A stretch of 13,094 nucleotides of DNA from Lachnoclostridium phytofermentans (GTDB lineage Bacteria; Bacillota; Clostridia; Lachnospirales; Lachnospiraceae): positions 1 through 13,094 of the forward strand of contig DPVV01000204.1 of assembly GCA_003526525.1 (NCBI GenBank). Direction: 5' to 3'. Below are positions 1 through 5,895 of this stretch, one piece after another (positions within the stretch are counted from its first letter, which is position 1; each line of letters opens with the position of its first letter). The notes under the pieces were generated by a model. The model had not been told where the DNA came from. It saw only the letters and a list, made by a program, of their open reading frames with translations, and did no database searches. The translations under genes and the position numbers were made by a program.

Positions 1-67
1 ATTTAACTATTTACAAATTTATTTCTAAATCGACAAATCTGAAAATTAATACTTTTCACTCTTTTCA

Positions 68-97
68 TCCATACGTAGTATCCGCTATTTGTGTCAA
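68..97 (-). promoter_or_regulatory. possible leftward sigma-A promoter
   Basis: On the minus strand a perfect -35 TTGACA (92-97) is followed after 18 bp by TATGGA (68-73), a poor -10. It would drive a gene beyond the left edge. The adjacent perfect cre site is the main reason to take it seriously. The weak -10 keeps confidence low. Confidence 0.3.
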
Positions 98-98
98 T

Positions 99-112
99 TG
101 TAAGCGATTACA
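99..112. promoter_or_regulatory. cre site (CcpA operator)
   Basis: TGTAAGCGATTACA fits the catabolite-responsive-element consensus TGWAANCGNTNWCA at every defined position. It lies one base upstream of a leftward TTGACA. It probably puts the gene left of the window under CcpA/HPr-Ser-P control. Whether it activates or represses cannot be told without the transcription start. No gene inside the window is close enough on the plus strand to be its target. Confidence 0.65.
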
Positions 113-147
113 TTATCAATCATTTAAATATTGATAAAATATTATCA
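113..147. repeat. AT-rich nested inverted repeats
   Basis: TTATCAAT (113-120) is mirrored by ATTGATAA (130-137), and GATAA (134-138) is mirrored by TTATC (143-147), so two short inverted repeats overlap directly beside the cre site. They may be a second operator. In DNA this AT-rich, chance is also plausible. Confidence 0.3.
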
Positions 148-574
148 TATTCCCTCTAAATGTTGATTAGTGGCTATGTACCAGATTGTGTGAAACTATT
201 CACATAATGTAAGAGCTTTCATAAAGGTAACAAGAAATTTTATAAACACCAACCATTTAATTATACCATAATATAGCTTTATTTCCAACAGTTTATTACA
301 TAGTTCGTGAACATTTTCATCATACACCTTATACAATTACTTTATGATCAGATATAATGAATCCTTTTTAATCAGACTATGATTCTATACTTTTTTCTCT
401 TAGTGAAACACAAAATTTGATAAAATAACAGAATGATAGCGCGCTATGCTGGGCGCACAGAAAAACCGGAATGCCTGAGTTATCCCCAAAACATCCCGAT
501 CTTACTTATGCTCATCAACCAATGTTCATTCACGATTGTTCATAAACATTTTAATGAACAGTACTAACCCCTTG
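148..574. other. non-coding stretch, no gene seen
   Basis: No reading frame here has a ribosome site and a protein-like composition. The contents are an 18-bp direct repeat (303-320 and 538-555, 15 of 18 identical), a GC-rich island of about 70 bp with the 12-bp palindrome ATAGCGCGCTAT at 436-447, and an inverted repeat TGTTCAT/ATGAACA (537-543, 554-560). The last lies just past the spoIIID stop and could be a weak terminator, but it has no T-run. Confidence 0.5.
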
Positions 575-865
575 TTAATATCCTTGCACGGTCTTTCCTT
601 TATGTAGGTACTTCTCTTTGGTAGCCAATCCACCTCTGATATGTCTCTCTGACTTATTCAAATCCAAAACGACACGTGCTCGCTCTGCCAGAGAAGGATT
701 TACTTGTAATAAACGCTCGGTAACGTCCTTATGTACCGTCGACTTAGAGATACCGAACTGCTTCGCGGTCTGTCTGACTGTTGCATTGTTTTCTATAATG
801 AATGCAGCAATCTCAGCAGCACGTTCCTCGATTTGTTTATGCTTAAACAAATTGGAGCCTTTCAT
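575..865 (-). CDS. spoIIID: sporulation transcriptional regulator SpoIIID
   Basis: This is a small DNA-binding regulator of the mother cell during endospore formation. In Bacillus it works with sigma-E and helps the switch to sigma-K; that role is known for the family. The 96 residues match the family's usual length of about 85-95. A helix-turn-helix spans roughly residues 29-50, with the hallmark GISKSTVHKD. The conserved LNKSERHIRGGLATKEKY region at 69-86 forms the basic C-terminal part. The N-terminus is a few residues longer than in most homologues, but the start is supported by AGGTGG (873-878) seven bases upstream. The gene is transcribed alone: a hairpin at 953-1008 closes off the operon behind it. 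Its presence marks the organism as a spore former. Identification is by sequence memory and is secure. Confidence 0.95.
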   Translation of the reverse strand: MKGSNLFKHKQIEERAAEIAAFIIENNATVRQTAKQFGISKSTVHKDVTERLLQVNPSLAERARVVLDLNKSERHIRGGLATKEKYLHKGKTVQGY

Positions 866-900
866 GGAAGTTCCACCTGAAATACTTGTTTTTATAATCT

Positions 901-931
901 ATTCCATGTACAGATAAATTATGCAATATAC
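901..931 (-). promoter_or_regulatory. possible sigma-E-type promoter of spoIIID
   Basis: On the minus strand GTATATT (925-931) and CATGGAAT (901-908) are 16 bp apart. They partly match the sigma-E pattern KMATATT-N14/15-CATACAMT, as expected for spoIIID. The -10 has two mismatches and the spacing is long by one or two bases, so this is a candidate only. Confidence 0.3.
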
Positions 932-952
932 AAATACTTTTGTAAATTAAGG

Positions 953-1008
953 AAGCTCTACATCAAGTCTTTGACGTGAATTTTAGGTCAAGACTTCATG
1001 TAGAGCTT
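953..1008 (-). terminator. long hairpin ending the DUF5685 operon
   Basis: AAGCTCTACAT (953-963) pairs with ATGTAGAGCTT (998-1008), and the pairing continues inward through AAGTCTT and GAC with one mismatch and one bulge, giving a stem of about 21 bp. It starts 13 bases after the stop of the membrane-protein gene. The tail is weakly T-rich on both strands (CTTTTATTATT on plus, TTCCTTAATTT on minus), so it is a probable but not ideal intrinsic terminator. It insulates spoIIID from the operon upstream. Confidence 0.6.
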
Positions 1009-1020
1009 TTATTATTACTT

Positions 1021-1596
1021 TTAATTTCGGATTATGCTCTTTTTGATTCGTTTCCAGTACTTTTGGATAAACACATCATATGCCATATCGTAGAGAACAA
1101 ATATAATCTGACCACCTATTATGAATAGTATATAAATCATTGGTGAGATTTCTCCACTGTAAAATAAACCAGGAGATAAAAATAAAAAAGGTAGATAAAG
1201 AACGTTAAACACAACAAACTTAATGATATAAAAAAAAGCATTGGGCTTTTTTTCGATTGGAACCCTGTTTATTGTGGCTAATTTTTGTAACTCTTTTTTA
1301 GTTAAGTATACTCTGATTATTTCCATAATGACAATGTAAGCACTGATGGTTGCAAAGGTTAGGCAATAGAGTTTATTTGGGACTAGTATCATACTAAGTA
1401 AGATGGCTGAAACGTAGAATCCAATACCAAACTTAACTCCACTCTCTCTAAAATTTACTCCCACTAGATACGATGCTGCTGCAAGTAAAAAGAAAGTACT
1501 CGTTTCAAACACAGAACTAAGTATCGTAAGTAAAATCGTTAATGCTAGTAATAAGCCTGAAAACGCCAATTTTTTTGTTCTTAGATGCATGTGCAC
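1021..1596 (-). CDS. uncharacterised six-helix membrane protein (GTG start)
   Basis: I do not recognise a named family. From the chosen start the protein has 191 residues with about six hydrophobic helices (roughly 10-30, 35-47, 55-72, 78-97, 121-141, 153-175), a basic loop at 98-118, and a basic C-terminus ([11 protein letters not shown]) that is likely cytoplasmic. The small size, the [17 protein letters not shown] first helix and the absence of catalytic motifs are loosely reminiscent of ECF-transporter S components, but that is a weak guess. The start is GTG at 1594-1596, because GGGAGG (1603-1608) sits six bases upstream of it. The first in-frame ATG is two codons later with a less suitable spacing. 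It overlaps the J-domain gene by 16 bp, so translation is probably coupled. It is the last gene of a three-gene operon. Confidence 0.7.
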   Translation of the reverse strand: MHMHLRTKKLAFSGLLLALTILLTILSSVFETSTFFLLAAASYLVGVNFRESGVKFGIGFYVSAILLSMILVPNKLYCLTFATISAYIVIMEIIRVYLTKKELQKLATINRVPIEKKPNAFFYIIKFVVFNVLYLPFLFLSPGLFYSGEISPMIYILFIIGGQIIFVLYDMAYDVFIQKYWKRIKKSIIRN

Positions 1597-2201
1597 AAAT
1601 CGCCTCCCATACACTCGCAGCAAGCATCTGCGATACATAAGTTACAGCACATATCGCCGGCATCTGCACCACCACGGCCATAACCATAACCAGTTTGCGT
1701 ATATCTTCGGCCTCCCCACTGTAACTGATTCAGTAGATTAACATACTCTGGATTATTTGGTTCCATTGATACAGCAGTTCTCGCGTGATCAGCTGCAAGT
1801 ACATTATTACCAACACCAATATTGGCAATCGCGCTATAATAATACCATCTGGCAGTACGATTGCTAATACCTGAGAGTAGGCTAAGGGCTTCACTAAAGC
1901 GTCGTCCATTGATTTTGGAAGCGACATCGGCAAGGACTCCATCTTCACGATATGTCTGGTTTCCATAGGATTGCCCACTATAATTTCCGTTAGTGGAGTA
2001 GCCACCATTTTGACGTTCGTTCATAATGGTGTCGTATGCTTCCTGTACTTCCTTAAATTTCTCTTCTGCTAAATCAGATAGAGGATTATCTACATAAGAA
2101 TCTGGATGATATTTTCTACTTAATTCACGATAAGCTTTTTTTACCTCATCATCGGTAGCTGTTCTGCTTATCCCAAGTACCTGATATGGATCTTGTGTCA
2201 T
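1581..2201 (-). CDS. J-domain protein with TPR-like middle and cysteine-rich tail
   Basis: The protein has 206 residues. A J domain occupies residues 4-66 and its HPD motif is at 32-34, so it should stimulate an Hsp70 (DnaK) ATPase. A Gly/Asn/Ser-rich linker (65-85) leads to helical repeats at about 86-162 that look TPR-like ([13 protein letters not shown], then [19 protein letters not shown]). After a Gly/Tyr linker the last 22 residues hold eight cysteines (185, 186, 189, 194, 195, 197, 203, 205). The zinc domain and C-terminal substrate domains of true DnaJ are absent, so this is a specialised class III J protein. The cysteine tail could bind metal or be lipid-modified; this is inference. 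The ATG at 2201 is preferred over one nine codons upstream because AAGGAA lies six bases before it. It starts one base after the DUF5685 stop, which implies coupling and a shared job. Confidence 0.85.
   Translation of the reverse strand: MTQDPYQVLGISRTATDDEVKKAYRELSRKYHPDSYVDNPLSDLAEEKFKEVQEAYDTIMNERQNGGYSTNGNYSGQSYGNQTYREDGVLADVASKINGRRFSEALSLLSGISNRTARWYYYSAIANIGVGNNVLAADHARTAVSMEPNNPEYVNLLNQLQWGGRRYTQTGYGYGRGGADAGDMCCNLCIADACCECMGGDLCTCI
1603..1608 (-). promoter_or_regulatory. ribosome binding site that fixes a GTG start
   Basis: GGGAGG on the minus strand is six bases from GTG (1594-1596) and twelve from the next ATG (1588-1590). The spacing favours GTG as the start of the membrane-protein gene. 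The site lies inside the end of the J-domain coding region. Confidence 0.6.
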
Positions 2202-2202
2202 A

Positions 2203-3060
2203 CTATATTCCTTTCCCTTCTTCATCAATTACTTTCTTGTTACAGCTTTTTGTACCATACTCGTCGTACTTCTTCCATACCCCCGCATATAGTATGTTTC
2301 TTAACAGTTCGACATCAAGGATTAATGGCAACCTTTCAAATTCCTTTGAACATTCGGACATCATCATGATTAATATTTGTCGATATTCCTCCTCAAAAGT
2401 AGGTTTGCCTACCTTCTCCTTTAATGGATTAAAATTACCTTTTATGATATCTTCCTTAACATCCTCATAAGCATCTAATAAATAGATGTATTTCCCAAGA
2501 TAGAAACCTAGCCTTCTTAATGTGCCCTCCCATTCATCCTGGCGGTAAACAAACATCTCTCCCATTAAATCACCGAACGGTTTTGCTATCTTATCAAGGT
2601 CTGTAACATTTTCTTTCTCGTATTCTTGTAACTTTGCCAAGCACTCTGCAATCACCTGGCATTTTTCAGGATATTTCTTTTCTATTTTATGATATTTCCT
2701 TACGAATAACTTGCTTGCGCTAAGTCCTACTAAGCTTTTCTCATCGTTCCAATCATCTAAAAATTTATGATAAGTTAGCGCGATATTCATATCCGCTGCA
2801 TACTCCGTTACTTCATTATGAAGCATCCAATGTTTTTTCGTTGGATGTGCAAGACATCGATGCTGTTCTTCTGTCACTTTACTTTCATACAAAGAAGTTA
2901 AGAGTATAATTAAAAATGTCATATCATAAGTCAGTGTCATCTGTCCAAAACGTCCATAGCGTTCTTTTAGAACTTGACATAGTCCACAATAGTATGCACG
3001 ATATTTATAGTATTCCTTCATCTTAAGCTCCGGCTTATGTATTCCTATATAACCAAACAT
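2203..3060 (-). CDS. DUF5685 family protein, possible isoprenoid-synthase-like fold
   Basis: The 285 residues match the DUF5685 family of clostridia, recognised from its N-terminus ([13 protein letters not shown], then YRAYYCGLC with C25 and C28) and from [19 protein letters not shown]. Its function is not established. It is soluble and strongly helical. Two acidic motifs stand out: DDWND at about 102-106 and DAYED at about 196-200, the latter in [12 protein letters not shown] followed by GNFNPL. Their order and spacing of about 95 residues resemble the two aspartate-rich motifs of squalene/phytoene synthases, where they hold Mg-diphosphate. That link is my inference. The ATG at 3060 is chosen because GGAGGA (3065-3070) is five bases upstream; an ATG four codons earlier would contain that site. 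This is the first gene of the operon; a TATAAT lies at 3104-3109 without a clear -35. Confidence 0.8.
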   Translation of the reverse strand: MFGYIGIHKPELKMKEYYKYRAYYCGLCQVLKERYGRFGQMTLTYDMTFLIILLTSLYESKVTEEQHRCLAHPTKKHWMLHNEVTEYAADMNIALTYHKFLDDWNDEKSLVGLSASKLFVRKYHKIEKKYPEKCQVIAECLAKLQEYEKENVTDLDKIAKPFGDLMGEMFVYRQDEWEGTLRRLGFYLGKYIYLLDAYEDVKEDIIKGNFNPLKEKVGKPTFEEEYRQILIMMMSECSKEFERLPLILDVELLRNILYAGVWKKYDEYGTKSCNKKVIDEEGKGI

Positions 3061-3161
3061 CGATTCCTCCAACTAATACTTTTGTTAACTTTAATCATTG
3101 CTTATTATAACAGCTATATGAACAAGATTCATCAAATTTCTTTGAATTTTAATAATGTTTT

Positions 3162-3196
3162 AACAAATTTATCCGAACATGTCGGATAAATTTGTT
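3162..3196 (-). terminator. 15-bp perfect inverted repeat, probable terminator
   Basis: AACAAATTTATCCGA (3162-3176) pairs perfectly with its mirror at 3182-3196 around a 5-base loop. It lies 30 bases past the ArsC-like gene's stop, where a terminator is expected, but the minus strand continues with AAAACATTATT and not a T-run. It could instead act as an operator for the DUF5685 operon, whose start is 102 bases further on. Confidence 0.5.
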
Positions 3197-3226
3197 TCAC
3201 ACCTAAAACTCTATGGATAAATGCTA

Positions 3227-3604
3227 CTAATATCGCTTTAAAACTGGTGGAAGCAATTTCTTCTTCCACTCATCTTCCTTAAAACCAACAAGTACAAAGT
3301 CATTACCTACTAAGATTGGTCGTTTTACTAGCATACCATTTGTAGATAGTATTTCAACCATTTCCTCAACTGTCATAACTTTAATCTTTTCTTTTAGATT
3401 TTGTTCTCGATAAAGTAGTCCACTCGTATTAAAAAACTTAGTAAATGGCAATCCACTTTTCTCTTGCCAAACTTTAAGTTCCTCCTTCGTAGGATTGTTT
3501 ACTGTAATATCTCTTGATTCAAATGCAATCTGATTTTTTTCTAACCATTTTCTTGCTTTGATACAAGTTGAACATTTCGGATACTCTAAATACTGATAAC
3601 TCAT
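3227..3604 (-). CDS. ArsC/Spx-family thioredoxin-fold protein
   Basis: The protein has 125 residues and belongs to the arsenate-reductase-like family (COG1393). An N-terminal beta strand leads to the redox motif CSTC (C11, C14), followed by ARKWLEKNQIAFESRDI. The diagnostic C-terminal block GMLVKRPILVG is at about 90-100 and ends in a GFKEDEW segment. Family members are thiol-disulfide proteins; some reduce arsenate, and many, like Bacillus YusI, have no proven substrate. The CxxC form and the absence of neighbouring ars genes make true arsenate resistance unlikely. Spx is a close alternative, but the C-terminal half does not look like Spx and there is no clp or mec context. The ATG at 3604 is chosen because GGAGG is seven bases upstream; a TTG one codon earlier is possible. 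It is divergent from the superoxide dismutase, which fits an oxidative-stress role. Confidence 0.85.
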   Translation of the reverse strand: MSYQYLEYPKCSTCIKARKWLEKNQIAFESRDITVNNPTKEELKVWQEKSGLPFTKFFNTSGLLYREQNLKEKIKVMTVEEMVEILSTNGMLVKRPILVGNDFVLVGFKEDEWKKKLLPPVLKRY

Positions 3605-3671
3605 CAATCCACCTCCATATTTTTTTGCAATCTCCTATCGCCGTCACACTCTGTCGTTTTTTACATAAACT

Positions 3672-3700
3672 ATAGTAAATAATACGATAGGATGTTCTAA
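3672..3700 (-). promoter_or_regulatory. candidate promoter of the ArsC-like gene
   Basis: On the minus strand TTAGAA (3695-3700) and TACTAT (3672-3677) are 17 bp apart. Each matches four of six consensus bases. The -10 overlaps a plus-strand TATAGT (3671-3676) that could serve the dismutase, so the two genes may compete for polymerase. Confidence 0.35.
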
Positions 3701-3702
3701 TT

Positions 3703-4386
3703 ATGAGTCAAAACAATCAAACTTATCCATTTCCATTGCTTCCACTACCATATGCTCGCGATGCTCTCTCTCCAAACATAAGTGAATATACTCTCTATTT
3801 TCATCATGAAAAACACCTTAAAACTTATGTCGATAATCTTAATAAAGCTTTAAAAAATTATCCAGAATTCCAAGCATGGAATCTTGAGGAATTAATTGTT
3901 CATAACAATCTTCTTCCTTCCGAAATTCAAACACCAGTAAAGCATAATGCTGGTGGTGTATACAATCATAATCTATACTTTTATTCCATGAAGACTCCAA
4001 GTAAAACATCCATAATGCCAGTGCAAAATACCAATCAAGTTAATACTCCAGGAAATGATTTTCTAAATCTCATTAACCGTTCCTTTGGCAATTTTATTGA
4101 ATTTAAGACTAAATTAAAAGAAGCTGCACTACAAGTTTTTGGCTCTGGTTATGCTTGGCTTGTGTCCAATTCACGTGGTGAATTATCAATCGTTACAACT
4201 GCAAATCAGGATACACCGCTTACCTTAGGACTAATTCCACTTCTTCCAATTGACGTCTGGGAACATGCTTACTATCTTGATTACCAAAATAGGCGTAATG
4301 ATTATATCGACAAATGGTTTGATCTTATAAATTGGGATTTTGTATATTATCTCTATAACCGTCAGTTTCAATTATATACAAAATAA
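3703..4386 (+). CDS. sodA: superoxide dismutase, Mn/Fe family
   Basis: This enzyme converts superoxide to oxygen and hydrogen peroxide in the cytoplasm; there is no signal peptide. Both family domains are present in 227 residues. All four metal ligands can be assigned: H34 in FHHEKH, H89 in YNHNLYF, and D184 and H188 in DVWEHAYY. The gateway residues H38 and Y42 are kept. Q169 in TANQD and the AGG at 83-85 are of the Mn-type pattern, although metal choice cannot be settled from sequence. Oddities: the usual HHxxHH is HHEKHL, the pocket tryptophan equivalent to E. coli W128 is Y150 (GSGYAWL), the one equivalent to W85 is F93, and the loop at about 95-118 is longer by roughly ten residues. The ribosome site is weak (AGGA about ten bases upstream). 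A two-way terminator follows. Confidence 0.92.
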   Translation: MSQNNQTYPFPLLPLPYARDALSPNISEYTLYFHHEKHLKTYVDNLNKALKNYPEFQAWNLEELIVHNNLLPSEIQTPVKHNAGGVYNHNLYFYSMKTPSKTSIMPVQNTNQVNTPGNDFLNLINRSFGNFIEFKTKLKEAALQVFGSGYAWLVSNSRGELSIVTTANQDTPLTLGLIPLLPIDVWEHAYYLDYQNRRNDYIDKWFDLINWDFVYYLYNRQFQLYTK

Positions 4387-4416
4387 TAAGTAACACAATT
4401 ATTTTTATAGGAAAAA

Positions 4417-4449
4417 GGGTATCTTAAAGTCAAATACTTTAAGATACCC
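4417..4449. terminator. bidirectional terminator between sodA and the convergent lipoprotein gene
   Basis: A perfect 14-bp stem, GGGTATCTTAAAGT (4417-4430) with its mirror at 4436-4449, encloses a 5-base loop. The minus-strand tail is TTTTTCCTATAAAAAT and the plus-strand tail is CTTTCCCTTAT. It lies about 30 bases past sodA and 55 past the opposite gene's stop, so it can end both transcripts. Confidence 0.85.
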
Positions 4450-4504
4450 CTTTCCCTTATACATAGCAATTGTTCGCTTTAATCAAGCTACAAAAGTCTC
4501 CTAA

Positions 4505-5539
4505 TTATTTTACTACAGCAGAATCAATGACTAAATCAAGTGCCTTTTCTCTTAATAAAGCAATCTTAACATTTTCCTTGCCCTTGTATGCTTCTTCAAA
4601 TTCTTCAACTGTTTTAAAGCTATTCTGTTCAGCATATTCTGTTACTTTTTCTGTATATTCTTCGTCTGTAATCTCTAATTTCTCAGCCTTTACAACTTCA
4701 TCTAACATAAGTCTTTGCTTTACATTAAACTCAGCTGCTTTTTTGATTTCTGCATTAAACTGCTCCTCGGTCATACCAAAAACGTAAAGAATATAGGTCT
4801 TTAAATCTACACCATACTGGGAAGCAGCACTTGTATAATAGGCTCTCATATCTGCTTCTTCTGTATCAAACTCTTTTTGCTCTAAGTTCTTAAAGGTAGT
4901 GTTATCAATTGCCTTTTGAATAATATCAATTTCTTTCTGTGTCTGTGCCGCTTGCTCTGCATTTTTAGTTAATGATGTCTTAATATAATCCTTATAAGCA
5001 TCGATTGTCTCATAGTCTGAATTCTGTTTCACTACCTCATCTGTTAAAGGCTCTTTTTTACCATCTGTAAGGTAATTAACTGTAACAGTGAAGACTGCTT
5101 CCTTTCCAGCTAAGTCAGGATTACTATCGTAAGGATTCGGAAACGTTACAGGTACATCAACAGTTTCACCAACATTCTTACCAACTAATCCAGACTCAAA
5201 TCCATCAATGAATGTCTTGGATCCAATCTTTAAATTGTAACCTTCATCTTTTCCACCGTCAAATTCTTTACCGTCAATCTTACCAACGTAATCAATGTTT
5301 ACTGTATCACCATCACGTACATCGGTTCTATCTGTGATCTTAACATCCTTGCCTTTTTGATTGTTAAAATTCTCTAATTGTTTATTAACATCTTCTTCTG
5401 TAATCTCAACAGGCTCTACTGTAACTTCAATTCCTTTATATTGTCCTAATGTTACATCAAGACCACTTTTCTTGCCACACGCTACCACTGATAGCATAAG
5501 GCATCCGCAAAGTCCAAGTAATAATGCTTTTTTCTTCAT
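4505..5539 (-). CDS. trigger-factor-like peptidyl-prolyl isomerase lipoprotein
   Basis: The mature protein is predicted to sit outside the membrane on a lipid anchor. The first 21 residues are a lipoprotein signal: MKKK, a hydrophobic core, then LSVVAC with C21 as the modified cysteine. Residues of about 76-160 form an FKBP-type isomerase domain (GDTVNIDYVGKIDGKEFDGG, then the IDGFESGLVG core and a TFPNPY loop). Residues of about 165-344 are helical and match the trigger-factor/SurA-like C-terminal chaperone domain (KLEITDEEYTEKVTEYA). The ribosome-binding N-terminal domain of true trigger factor is absent, so it should not be annotated as the cytosolic tig. A role in folding secreted proteins, in the manner of PrsA, is inferred. 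The ATG at 5539 follows GAGGG (5546-5550) and gives the signal peptide directly; the 26 codons upstream in frame lack both. No clear promoter was found. Confidence 0.88.
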   Translation of the reverse strand: MKKKALLLGLCGCLMLSVVACGKKSGLDVTLGQYKGIEVTVEPVEITEEDVNKQLENFNNQKGKDVKITDRTDVRDGDTVNIDYVGKIDGKEFDGGKDEGYNLKIGSKTFIDGFESGLVGKNVGETVDVPVTFPNPYDSNPDLAGKEAVFTVTVNYLTDGKKEPLTDEVVKQNSDYETIDAYKDYIKTSLTKNAEQAAQTQKEIDIIQKAIDNTTFKNLEQKEFDTEEADMRAYYTSAASQYGVDLKTYILYVFGMTEEQFNAEIKKAAEFNVKQRLMLDEVVKAEKLEITDEEYTEKVTEYAEQNSFKTVEEFEEAYKGKENVKIALLREKALDLVIDSAVVK

Positions 5540-5724
5540 CTTAAACCCTCTCTTATATTCTATCTTTTTTTTAATTATGCAACTAAAAATTTTCCCCCAT
5601 AGGATATTCTCTTGCATAAACTAGCCCCTCTAAAGCAAATCATGTTGTTGTCTTGCTAATTTAAGGCATACCGTTTCTATTCTAACAAACAGGCTGTATA
5701 TCTAGTTATACCATACTTCATTGC

Positions 5725-5784
5725 AAAAAAAAAGCCTTTCCAAATAAGTTCACAGAATTTTTAAACTTTTTGAAAGGCTTTTTT
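5725..5784 (-). terminator. intrinsic terminator of the GH105 gene
   Basis: GCCTTTC (5734-5740) pairs with GAAAGGC (5772-5778), and the stem is extended by flanking A6/T6. A secondary AAGTT/AACTT pairing occurs in the loop. Read on the minus strand, the stem is followed by nine T's (5725-5733). It lies about 110 bases past the GH105 stop. The plus strand also has a T6 tail, so it can work both ways. Confidence 0.85.
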
Positions 5785-5895
5785 ACATATTTTTTGTCGA
5801 ATTTATTGTTTTTTAATTATTAATCGAGTATTTATTTGATAAATCACCACTATATTGTGAAAAAGGATACTATACACTAACTTTATTGCTTACTA

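Noticed and set aside
1730..2008. Minus-strand frame of 92 codons inside the J-domain gene
   Set aside because: It is out of frame with a clear J-domain protein, has no ribosome site and has non-protein-like composition.
3227..3604. Spx global regulator, or a true arsenate reductase
   Set aside because: The CxxC motif and size fit both, but the C-terminal half and the lack of ars, clp or mec neighbours do not. Only the family is assigned.
4505..5617. Cytosolic trigger factor (tig) with a longer N-terminus
   Set aside because: The 26 extra codons have no ribosome site and would mask an evident lipoprotein signal. The ribosome-binding domain is absent.
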